DNA of 24,385 nt, from NCBI GenBank assembly GCA_044448685.1, contig JBIOHC010000057.1:1-24385 (forward strand), read 5' to 3'. Under the pieces are notes generated by a model. The model saw only the letters and a list, made by a program, of their open reading frames with translations. It ran no database searches and was not told where the DNA came from. A program made the position numbers and the translations under genes. The DNA is from Palsa-965 sp044448685 (GTDB lineage: Bacteria > Bacteroidota > Bacteroidia > Palsa-965). Of this stretch, positions 1 to 7,022 are shown in pieces (the stretch's first letter is position 1; each line of letters begins with the position of its first letter).

Positions 1-1329
1 CTCATCATTGATGACGAGGAAAAGCTTCGCAACCTGCTGGGCCGTATCATACGGCTGGAATCGTTTGATGTACTGGAGGCAGGAGATTGTAAAACCGGGT
101 TGAAGAAGCTGGAACAAAACGAAGTGGATATAGTCTTGTGTGATGTCAAGCTACCCGACGGTAACGGTGTGGAGCTTTGTACCCGTATCAAGAATCTTTA
201 TCCGGCGACAGAAGTTATTCTCCTTACAGCTTATGGCAATATTCCCGACGGGGTTCAGGCCATCAAAAACGGAGCCTTTGATTATATTACCAAGGGGAAT
301 GATAATGACATGATAATCCCTCTGCTTTACAAGGCTATGGATAAGGTGCATCTTCAAAAAAGGGTTAGGGAGTTGGAGAAAAGGGTAGGTGAAAAATATT
401 CGTTTGACTCGATTACAGGTAAGTCCAGGGCCATACAGGATGCAATTGATATGGCCCGGAAGGTAGTTACAAATGACACTACCGTGTTGCTGACCGGGGA
501 AACCGGTACCGGCAAAGAAGTTTTTGCCCAGGCTATACATCAGGCGGGGAGCAGGGCCGGCAAATCATTCGTTGCACTTAACTGCAGTGCATTCAGCAAA
601 GATATTATAGAGAGCGAATTGTTCGGTCATAAACAGGGTGCATTTACAGGTGCAATCAAAGACAAGAAGGGCTTGCTTGAACAAGCGAACGGGGGTACTC
701 TTTTTCTGGATGAAATCGGGGAAATGCCCCTGGAACTTCAGGCAAAACTACTGCGTGTACTTGAAACGAGTGAGTTTATTAAAATAGGGGATACCCAGAG
801 TTTGAAGGTCAATTTCAGGCTTATTACAGCCACCAATAAGGATTTGAAAATGGAAAGTGAGGAACACCGTTTTCGCCCGGATCTGTATTTCAGGCTTAAT
901 GTTTTTGAAATACACCTGCCTGCTCTCAGAGAACGCAGGAAAGACATTGCCATACTTGCACAGTTGTTCCTTACTCAGAGCTGTCACCGGATGAATAAAA
1001 AATCTATCAGTCTCAGCACGGACTATTTGCAAAAACTGGAACATTATGGGTGGCCCGGTAATATCCGTGAATTGAAAAACATCATAGAGCGGGGCGTGAT
1101 TCTGGCCAATGGGGATATACTTACGGAAGACATGCTTCCATATGAATTACAACATCAGGTTGTGCATGATGACGGTTCTTTTTCAGCCTTTTCACTTGAA
1201 AGTATTGAAAAATTGCATATACAGAAGGTGCTCAACTATGCCAAAGGCAATAAGGCAGAAGCGGCACGTCTCCTTCAAATAGGACTCGCTACCTTATACC
1301 GGAAGATTGAACAGTTCGGATTGAACTGA
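1..1329 (+). CDS. Sigma-54-dependent response regulator (NtrC family), 5' end cut by window
   Basis: Reading frame open from base 1; 442 residues are visible and probably only a few N-terminal ones are missing, since the receiver's acidic pair (D4-D5 of the visible part) is present. Receiver about 1-115 with phospho-acceptor D48 (context LCDVKLPDG). AAA+ sigma-54 interaction domain about 125-350 with Walker A GETGTGKE, the sigma-54 contact loop GAFTGA, and Walker B GGTLFLDE. The C-terminus has a Fis-type helix-turn-helix (NKAEAARLLQIGLATLYRKI). All signatures of an active enhancer-binding protein are intact. Internal TTG or ATG starts would destroy the receiver, so the start lies outside the window. 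Family knowledge: such proteins bind upstream dyads and use ATP to open sigma-54 promoters. It sits just upstream of the kdp genes, whose control genes lack any KdpE, so I infer that it takes the KdpE role. Confidence 0.93.
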   Translation, partial: LIIDDEEKLRNLLGRIIRLESFDVLEAGDCKTGLKKLEQNEVDIVLCDVKLPDGNGVELCTRIKNLYPATEVILLTAYGNIPDGVQAIKNGAFDYITKGNDNDMIIPLLYKAMDKVHLQKRVRELEKRVGEKYSFDSITGKSRAIQDAIDMARKVVTNDTTVLLTGETGTGKEVFAQAIHQAGSRAGKSFVALNCSAFSKDIIESELFGHKQGAFTGAIKDKKGLLEQANGGTLFLDEIGEMPLELQAKLLRVLETSEFIKIGDTQSLKVNFRLITATNKDLKMESEEHRFRPDLYFRLNVFEIHLPALRERRKDIAILAQLFLTQSCHRMNKKSISLSTDYLQKLEHYGWPGNIRELKNIIERGVILANGDILTEDMLPYELQHQVVHDDGSFSAFSLESIEKLHIQKVLNYAKGNKAEAARLLQIGLATLYRKIEQFGLN

Positions 1330-1372
1330 CCCGATTCCTTCCTTATTATCTTCATTGCTCATCCTTCCCATT

Positions 1373-1391
1373 TTGAGATAAATCCTCTCAA
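1373..1391. promoter_or_regulatory. Inverted repeat, possible upstream activator site
   Basis: TTGAGA and TCTCAA are perfect 6-base arms separated by 7 bases (TAAATCC). The dyad lies about 120 bases upstream of the -12 element of the sigma-54 promoter candidate, a normal distance for an enhancer-binding protein. No T-run follows, so it does not look like a terminator for the regulator gene. Binding by the adjacent regulator is inference. Confidence 0.35.
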
Positions 1392-1445
1392 TATGAGAAG
1401 AATGAGGTCCGGGTTCCCCTCCCGACAAAGCCTGTCATTTTAATG

Positions 1446-1460
1446 TAAATCATTGATTTA
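1446..1460. promoter_or_regulatory. 15-bp perfect palindrome, possible operator
   Basis: TAAATCA and TGATTTA are 7-base arms around a single central T. It lies about 60 bases upstream of the -12 element of the candidate sigma-54 promoter. Its sequence differs from the dyad at 1373-1391, so the two may serve different proteins. AT-rich palindromes of this size also arise by chance. Confidence 0.3.
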
Positions 1461-1498
1461 TTGACGTTTGTCCTGATCTTCTTTAGGCAGGATTACAA

Positions 1499-1514
1499 TG
1501 GCCTGAATCTGGCA
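1499..1514 (+). promoter_or_regulatory. Candidate sigma-54 (-24/-12) promoter of the kdp module
   Basis: TGGCCTGAATCTGGCA compared with the consensus TGGCAYRN4TTGCW: the invariant GG (1500-1501) and GC (1512-1513) are exactly 10 bases apart, and TGGC at -24 plus T.GCA at -12 also fit; A5 and T13 differ. The predicted start is near 1525, about 13 bases before the ATG at 1538. It lies between a sigma-54 activator gene and the operon that gene probably controls, which raises its likelihood. Confidence 0.55.
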
Positions 1515-1537
1515 GGGGTTAAGTAAATCTCTATTAA

Positions 1538-1897
1538 ATGATACAAGAATCGGAAGTATTGGATATCCTGGGAAACAAACTCCCTGCACTCAACCCTGAA
1601 TTGGAAAAATTGGGGAATAAAGGAAATGTTTACAAGACAGTCCAATGTTTTGCTGATTTTACCAAGGCTCTGGCTGGGGCAGGAAACATGAAAGCCGTTA
1701 GACACTGTATCAATCTGGCCGAAGAAATGCTCACAAAAGGGAACAGTACAGTTCAGAATGCCATTGAAAATGTGTTTTTACATACCCTTTCTCCATTACT
1801 TGATTTAAGTGATGCAGTAGGTTTGGGTTTGAATAGTATGCTCAGGGGCCCGCTTCGCAAAGAATATCTGCGTCGGGTTTCCGGTGGTGGTATTTGA
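1538..1897 (+). CDS. Uncharacterised 119-aa protein at the head of the kdp module
   Basis: I do not recognise the family with confidence. The protein is soluble-looking and largely helical, with no signal peptide and no membrane segment. It resembles small Bacteroidota-restricted hypothetical proteins built of an N-terminal helical bundle (residues about 1-75, with a KTVQCFADFTKAL stretch). The C-terminus is basic (GPLRKEYLRRVSGGG). Features that might suggest an enzyme, such as metal ligands or a nucleotide loop, are not seen. The ATG at 1538 is the first in frame and lies close behind the sigma-54 promoter candidate. It is the first gene of a same-strand series running to kdpC and the porin, so co-expression with the potassium pump is likely; a modulatory role is only a guess. 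Confidence 0.7.
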   Translation: MIQESEVLDILGNKLPALNPELEKLGNKGNVYKTVQCFADFTKALAGAGNMKAVRHCINLAEEMLTKGNSTVQNAIENVFLHTLSPLLDLSDAVGLGLNSMLRGPLRKEYLRRVSGGGI

Positions 1898-1969
1898 CTG
1901 ACTACAATCACCGGTGCAGATAAGGGATATCATATTGATAGGGGTGAAACAATTTTAAATTTACTACAA

Positions 1970-2392
1970 ATGAAAACGCTAATAAGTATAGTCCTTATGG
2001 GAATCCTGATTGTTCCTGGTCTTTTGAAAGGACAATCGGATGTGGACGGAAGCAAATATCGTATTTCAGGTGGAAAGGAATTTCAAATTCTGAATCCAGG
2101 TGAAAAAATACTGTTGTATAAAACAAGCAGTGGCACAGGCCTGAAAAACGATCCCAAAGTTGAGCATTATTATTTCAGTGCAGAAGCAGGGTCGGAAATA
2201 CTTGCTTTGACACTTCGGAATGTGGAAACCGTTTTTGAATCCAATACAGCTTTTGAAGAACGCATCGAGATGACATTCAGAAACGACGGAGATCTGACTA
2301 TGTATGATCCCATACACAAAATGTATAAGCTGAACCGGCTGATGCAGATGAGTAATGTAAAACCACTGGTTAGTATTGCCAGACAACAGTGA
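1970..2392 (+). CDS. Secreted 140-aa protein of unknown function
   Basis: N-terminal signal peptide: K3, then hydrophobic LISIVLMGILIVPGLL, with probable cleavage after GLLKGQ near residue 22. There is no lipobox Cys, so the product is periplasmic or exported rather than a lipoprotein. The mature part of about 118 residues alternates short beta-like stretches and has no recognisable catalytic motif and no cysteines. The gap from the 119-aa gene is 72 bases, and the 30-aa reading frame follows after 9 bases, which ties it to the kdp unit. No family assigned. Because it lies in a potassium-transport cluster, a periplasmic accessory role is possible but unsupported. Confidence 0.72.
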   Translation: MKTLISIVLMGILIVPGLLKGQSDVDGSKYRISGGKEFQILNPGEKILLYKTSSGTGLKNDPKVEHYYFSAEAGSEILALTLRNVETVFESNTAFEERIEMTFRNDGDLTMYDPIHKMYKLNRLMQMSNVKPLVSIARQQ

Positions 2393-2401
2393 TATAAGCC
2401 T

Positions 2402-2494
2402 ATGGAAACTTTTTTGACGATCATACTTTTGGCAGCCGGCCTGGTTTGCTTCTGGTTTTTTTTCAAAAGCATTGAATTTTTTGATAACATATAA
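2402..2494 (+). CDS. 30-aa single-pass membrane microprotein preceding kdpF
   Basis: The frame ATG (2402) to TAA (2492-2494) encodes a hydrophobic helix followed by an aromatic-rich end: METFLTIILLAAGLVCFWFF, then FKSIEFFDNI. It has the size and layout of a KdpF-like peptide but lacks the PEKF-type tail that the next frame has. The 9-base gap from the preceding stop and the 11-base gap to kdpF are typical of translated operon genes. I infer a small inner-membrane subunit or stabiliser of the Kdp complex; an untranslated spacer is less likely, given the intact hydrophobic reading. Confidence 0.6.
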   Translation: METFLTIILLAAGLVCFWFFFKSIEFFDNI

Positions 2495-2505
2495 CAACCT
2501 GAAAC

Positions 2506-2583
2506 ATGACCCTGCTATTCATTCTTTCAATCGCCGTGTTCTGCTATCTGGTTTATGTATTGCTTAAACCTGAAAAATTTTAG
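2506..2583 (+). CDS. kdpF: KdpF, small subunit of the potassium-transporting ATPase
   Basis: 25-aa single membrane helix, MTLLFILSIAVFCYLVYVLL, ending in KPEKF. The YLxYxLLxPEKF pattern at the end is the hallmark of KdpF, whose E. coli form is 29 aa. In that organism KdpF stabilises the KdpABC complex in the inner membrane. The stop is 20 bases before kdpA, the usual kdpF-kdpA order. Confidence 0.85.
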   Translation: MTLLFILSIAVFCYLVYVLLKPEKF

Positions 2584-2603
2584 AAGCTTAATATTTCCTG
2601 GTT

Positions 2604-4298
2604 ATGAAAACAGAACTGCTTGGCGTTATTGTTTCTTTTGTTATTACACTCCTGATTGCTATTCCGCTTGGAAAATACATTGCAAAGGTTTTTAAGAAAG
2701 AAGGGAGCCTGCTTGATTTTATAGGACCTTTTGAACGATTCATTTTCCGTATCTGCGGAATTGACACGACCCAGGAAATGAACTGGAAGCAGCATGTCGC
2801 TGCCTTGCTTAGTCTTAATATGCTTTGGTTTGTATATGCCTTCGTGATGTTTCTGGTTCAGGGCAGCTTGTTTCTGAATCCAGACGGCAATCCATCCATG
2901 AGCCCTCACCTCAGTTTTAATACGGCAATCAGCTTCCTGGTCAATTGCAACTTACAAGATTATTCAGGTGAAACAGGAGTCACTTATCTGACACAGCTTG
3001 GTGTACTTATGTTTCTCCATTTTATGTCTGCTGCCACCGGTATTGCAGCCCTTGTTGTGGTATTTAAGGCCATGCAGGATAAGGTGACTGACAAACTGGG
3101 AAATTTTTATGAGTTCTTCGTAAAGAGCATCACCCGAATTTTGTTGCCGCTCAGCCTTGTTATTGCTGTATTGCTGGTTTTTCACGGTACTCCGGCCAGC
3201 TTTGACGGCAAGGATACCCTGATTACCATGCAGGGAGACACCAGTCATGTATCCAGAGGCCCGGCAGCCGGTATGATTGCCATTAAGCATCTGGGCACAA
3301 ACGGAGGAGGATGGTTCGGAGCCAATTCGGCCCATCCCCTCGAGAATCCGGATTATTTCACCAATATGGTGGAGATCATTGCCCAGTGTATCATCCCTTT
3401 CGCCCTGGTTTTTGCGCTGGGGTATTACCTGAACAAAAGGAAGATGGGTATCGTCATTTTCGGGGTCATGACTCTTGGAATGCTCTGTTTTCTGCTTCCT
3501 GCAATGAAGGCTGAAATGAAAGGAAATCCTGCTATTGCACATATGGGGATCGATCAAAGTTCCGGAAGTATGGAAGGCAAGGAACAGCGTTTCGGAGCCC
3601 CGGCAACGGCCTACTGGAGTATTCTGACAACCGTGATTTCAACCGGCTCAGTCAATTCAATGCACGACAGTTCCATGCCCGTATCCGGAGCTATGCAGCT
3701 TCTTGGTATGATGACGAACTGTTTTTATGGCGGTAATGGTGTCGGCATTCTGAACTACTACATCTTTATCATAATTGCGGTATTTATATCCGGACTTATG
3801 GTTGGACGAACTCCCGAGCTTTTGGGGCGGAAAATCGAAGCCAGGGAGATGAAGATAGCGACCCTTATTGCCTTACTTCACCCTTTGCTGATTCTGGCAT
3901 TTACAGCCTTATCATCTTATGTCATTACCAAAGATCCCAGCCTTCCATGGCTCAATAATCAGGGTAATCATGGGTTCTCTGAAATGCTTTATCAGTACAC
4001 ATCCTGCTCGGCCAATAACGGAAGCGGTTTTGAAGGATTGGGTGATAGCACTCCATTTTGGAACATCACCACAGGCTTTGTGATGATCCTGGGGCGTTTC
4101 CTGCCCATCATAGGCCCTTTGGCAATTGCAGGTATTCTGGCTAAAAAGAAATTCATACCTGAATCGGCTGGAACATTACGCACAGACACAGGTACGTTCG
4201 GTATTATGACCTTTGCCGTGATCATGATTCTTGCAGCCCTTGCTTTCTTTCCGGCTTTGACACTGGGACCTCTGGCTGAATATTTTTCAATGCGATAA
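2604..4298 (+). CDS. kdpA: KdpA, potassium channel-like subunit of the K+-transporting P-type ATPase
   Basis: 564 residues with about ten membrane helices, close to the usual 557-590. The four selectivity-filter loops of the superfamily of K+ transporters are visible: NCNLQDYSGE near 114, NGGGWFGANSAHPLENP near 233, GSVNSMHDSS near 348 and CSANNGSGFEGL near 468. Loop 2 is the best conserved. KdpA binds K+ from the periplasmic side and passes it through an internal tunnel to KdpB. Starting at the ATG at 2604 gives the usual MxxxxxG..-type hydrophobic N-terminus. kdpB begins 26 bases after the stop. No truncation or substitution at the filter glycines was noted. Confidence 0.98.
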   Translation: MKTELLGVIVSFVITLLIAIPLGKYIAKVFKKEGSLLDFIGPFERFIFRICGIDTTQEMNWKQHVAALLSLNMLWFVYAFVMFLVQGSLFLNPDGNPSMSPHLSFNTAISFLVNCNLQDYSGETGVTYLTQLGVLMFLHFMSAATGIAALVVVFKAMQDKVTDKLGNFYEFFVKSITRILLPLSLVIAVLLVFHGTPASFDGKDTLITMQGDTSHVSRGPAAGMIAIKHLGTNGGGWFGANSAHPLENPDYFTNMVEIIAQCIIPFALVFALGYYLNKRKMGIVIFGVMTLGMLCFLLPAMKAEMKGNPAIAHMGIDQSSGSMEGKEQRFGAPATAYWSILTTVISTGSVNSMHDSSMPVSGAMQLLGMMTNCFYGGNGVGILNYYIFIIIAVFISGLMVGRTPELLGRKIEAREMKIATLIALLHPLLILAFTALSSYVITKDPSLPWLNNQGNHGFSEMLYQYTSCSANNGSGFEGLGDSTPFWNITTGFVMILGRFLPIIGPLAIAGILAKKKFIPESAGTLRTDTGTFGIMTFAVIMILAALAFFPALTLGPLAEYFSMR

Positions 4299-4324
4299 TT
4301 CATTTTGGAATAAAACATACGATT

Positions 4325-6397
4325 ATGTCATCCGTCAGAAAACAGGTAAAATCCCAAAAACTTTTCGACAAAAGCCTCGTGAAGGAAGCACTGAAGCATT
4401 CGTTCCTGAAGCTGAATCCGAAACTCATGGTGAAGAATCCGGTTATGTTTACCGTGGAGATCGGAACAGTGGTTATGCTTATTGTTTGTGCCTGGATCTT
4501 GACCGGAGAGCATTCACAGGGCAGCTTTGCCTATAACTTCATTATTTTCATCGTTCTGCTCCTCACCCTGCTCTTTGCCAATTTTGCCGAAGCAATTGCA
4601 GAGGCAAGAGGTAAGGCACAGGCCGAGTCACTTCGTAAAACAAGGGAAGAAACCCCTGCCAAGCTTGTGCAACCTATGGGTGAGCTAAGGGTAGACGAAA
4701 TTAAGGTGGTGAGTTCGGCCACGCTGAAGAAAGGGGATGTTTTTATCTGTGAAGCAGGAGACCTGATACCGTTGGATGGTGAGATCGTGGAAGGTATTGC
4801 CACCATCGATGAATCGGCAATAACCGGTGAATCGGCACCCGTTATCCGGGAAGCCGGTGGAGATAAGTCAAGTGTAACTGGAGGGACAAAAGTATTGTCG
4901 GATAAAATTAAGGTAAAAGTTACGGTTCAACCCGGTGAATCCTTTCTGGATAAAATGATTGCTCTGGTTGAAGGAGCAAGCCGTCAGAAAACACCGAATG
5001 AAATAGCCCTGACTATTCTGCTGGCTGCATTTACTCTGGTGTTTATTATTGTATGTGTTACCCTGAAGCCCTTTGCCGACTACTCTAAAACACCTATCAC
5101 CATTGCTGCATTTATTTCCCTCTTTGTTTGTCTGATCCCTACCACCATAGGAGGGTTGCTTTCGGCAATCGGCATAGCCGGTATGGATCGTGCACTGAGG
5201 GCGAATGTGATTACCAAATCCGGTAAGGCTGTTGAAACAGCAGGAGATGTGGATGTGCTTCTGCTCGATAAAACAGGAACCATTACTATTGGCAACCGGA
5301 AAGCAACTCATTTTTATCCCAGCAACGGGGTGGATGCAGAACGATTTACAGGCGATTGTGTCTTGTCGTCCCTCGCAGATGAAACACCGGAAGGAAAATC
5401 TATCGTTGAGCTTGCCAAACACCTGGGGGCCAAGACTCAATCTTCGGAAACGCTTATTAGGGAAGCCCGTTTTGTGAAATTTACAGCTGAAACCCGTTCC
5501 AGCGGAATTGATTTAAGCAATGGTACCCGGATACGGAAAGGAGCATTTGATTCCATACTGAAAATGACGGAGGGAGCCGGCAATAAATTTCCGGGGGAAA
5601 CAATAGTGAAAGTGAAGGAAATATCCAGTAATGGAGGAACCCCCCTGGTTGTTTCGGAAAATGATAAGGTGGTAGGAGTTATAGAGCTGCAGGATATCAT
5701 CAAACCCGGTATCAGCGAGCGTTTTGAGCGACTGAGAAAAATGGGTGTGAAAACCGTTATGGTTACCGGCGACAACCCTTTGACAGCCAAATTTATTGCC
5801 GAAAAGGCAGGGGTGGATGATTTTATTGCCGAGGCCAAACCCGAAGACAAGATGAATTACATCAAGAAGGAGCAGGTAAGCGGTAAACTTGTTGCCATGA
5901 TGGGCGACGGAACCAACGATGCTCCTGCATTGGCCCAGGCCGATGTAGGTGTGGCCATGAACAGCGGCACTCAGGCAGCCAAAGAGGCAGGTAATATGGT
6001 CGATCTGGATAATGATCCGACCAAGCTCATCGAAATAGTGGAAATAGGTAAGCAGTTGCTCATCACCCGTGGAACGCTGACAACATTTTCCATCGCCAAT
6101 GATGTGGCCAAATATTTCGCCATAGTGCCTGCTTTATTTATCAGCTCTATTCCTGTACTGCAAGGGCTCAACATCATGCACCTTCACAGCCCGGAAAGTG
6201 CAATCCTTTCGGCGGTTATTTTCAACGCTATCATTATACCGGCCTTGATTCCACTGGCACTGAGAGGTGTTGAATACAAACCTATCGGTGCCAGTGCATT
6301 GTTAAGACGTAACCTAATGATTTATGGACTGGGTGGAATCCTCATACCCTTTTTGGGTATCAAGGTCATAGACCTGGGTATAGGCTTGTTTTTCTGA
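4325..6397 (+). CDS. kdpB: KdpB, ATP-hydrolysing subunit of the K+-transporting ATPase
   Basis: 690 residues, a P-type ATPase of the Kdp class. The phosphorylation motif DKTGTITIGNR has its Asp near residue 315. The actuator motif TGES is near 167-170, and its Ser aligns with the regulatory serine (Ser162) phosphorylated in E. coli KdpB to shut the pump down at high K+. The hinge motif GDGTNDAPALAQADVGVAMN starts near 527, and the nucleotide-binding domain carries KGAF. KdpB couples ATP hydrolysis to K+ transfer from KdpA into the cytoplasm. All catalytic residues are present. The start at 4325 gives a charged cytoplasmic N-terminus ahead of the first helix near residue 40. Confidence 0.99.
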   Translation: MSSVRKQVKSQKLFDKSLVKEALKHSFLKLNPKLMVKNPVMFTVEIGTVVMLIVCAWILTGEHSQGSFAYNFIIFIVLLLTLLFANFAEAIAEARGKAQAESLRKTREETPAKLVQPMGELRVDEIKVVSSATLKKGDVFICEAGDLIPLDGEIVEGIATIDESAITGESAPVIREAGGDKSSVTGGTKVLSDKIKVKVTVQPGESFLDKMIALVEGASRQKTPNEIALTILLAAFTLVFIIVCVTLKPFADYSKTPITIAAFISLFVCLIPTTIGGLLSAIGIAGMDRALRANVITKSGKAVETAGDVDVLLLDKTGTITIGNRKATHFYPSNGVDAERFTGDCVLSSLADETPEGKSIVELAKHLGAKTQSSETLIREARFVKFTAETRSSGIDLSNGTRIRKGAFDSILKMTEGAGNKFPGETIVKVKEISSNGGTPLVVSENDKVVGVIELQDIIKPGISERFERLRKMGVKTVMVTGDNPLTAKFIAEKAGVDDFIAEAKPEDKMNYIKKEQVSGKLVAMMGDGTNDAPALAQADVGVAMNSGTQAAKEAGNMVDLDNDPTKLIEIVEIGKQLLITRGTLTTFSIANDVAKYFAIVPALFISSIPVLQGLNIMHLHSPESAILSAVIFNAIIIPALIPLALRGVEYKPIGASALLRRNLMIYGLGGILIPFLGIKVIDLGIGLFF

Positions 6398-6432
6398 AAT
6401 TGTATTCGTTAAGCATACTTGAACTTATAACA

Positions 6433-6996
6433 ATGAAAACGTATCTTCTTCCATCCCTTAAGCTAACCGCAGTCCTTATTATTCTTTGTTCCATACTCTA
6501 TCCTTTGCTCATTACCGGTATTGCCAAAACAGCACCTGGAAAGGGTAAGGGCGTGACGCTTTCTGTAAACGGAAAGGTGGTGGGCTATGAAAATATCGGA
6601 CAGAAGTTTACACGCGATGAATATTTCTGGAGCCGGCCTTCTGCGGTAGATTACAATGCTGCCGGTTCCGGAGGGTCCAATAAAGGCCCTTCCGCACCTG
6701 ATTTACTCCAAACTGTGCAAACCCGTATCGATACGTTTATGAAACACAATCCGGGCGTAAACAAAGCCGATATCCCGAGTGAATTGGTTACCGCATCGGG
6801 CAGCGGACTGGATCCGGACATCTCCCCCAAAGGAGCCATGGTACAGGTTGCAAGAGTTGCTAAAGCCAGGAATATACCGGAAGAACAGGTTAAAAAACTG
6901 GTCGAAGCACATATTGAAAAACCCTTGTTCGGTCCTGAAAAAGTAAATGTGCTTAAACTGAATATAGATTTAAATACACTGCAGAAAAATAAATGA
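6433..6996 (+). CDS. kdpC: KdpC, accessory subunit of the K+-transporting ATPase
   Basis: 187 residues from the ATG at 6433, matching the usual 185-195. The frame is open upstream to a TTG at 6400, but the ATG places the single membrane helix (LPSLKLTAVLIILCSILYPL) right at the N-terminus as in other KdpC proteins. Conserved periplasmic motifs: YFWSRPSAVDYN, GSGGSNKGPS, and ASGSGLDPDISPKGAMVQVA followed by RVAKAR. KdpC is held in the membrane by one helix and is needed for assembly and K+ affinity of KdpAB. The gap is 35 bases after kdpB and 26 before the porin gene, so it is in the operon. Confidence 0.97.
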   Translation: MKTYLLPSLKLTAVLIILCSILYPLLITGIAKTAPGKGKGVTLSVNGKVVGYENIGQKFTRDEYFWSRPSAVDYNAAGSGGSNKGPSAPDLLQTVQTRIDTFMKHNPGVNKADIPSELVTASGSGLDPDISPKGAMVQVARVAKARNIPEEQVKKLVEAHIEKPLFGPEKVNVLKLNIDLNTLQKNK

Positions 6997-7022
6997 ATAA
7001 ATAGATTAAAATCACAGCTACA

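Noticed and set aside
2549..2564. A second -24/-12-like site (TGGTTTATGTATTGCT) ahead of kdpA
   Set aside because: GG-N10-GC spacing holds, but the bases after TGG do not match and the stretch encodes the conserved YLVYVLL of KdpF, which explains the sequence.
4868..5440. Long - strand frames inside kdpB and similar ones inside other genes
   Set aside because: Shadow frames of strongly conserved coding sequence, with cysteine- and histidine-rich, non-protein-like composition.
6400..6432. Upstream TTG start for kdpC giving 11 extra residues
   Set aside because: The extension is not part of KdpC proteins; the ATG at 6433 puts the membrane helix at the usual place.
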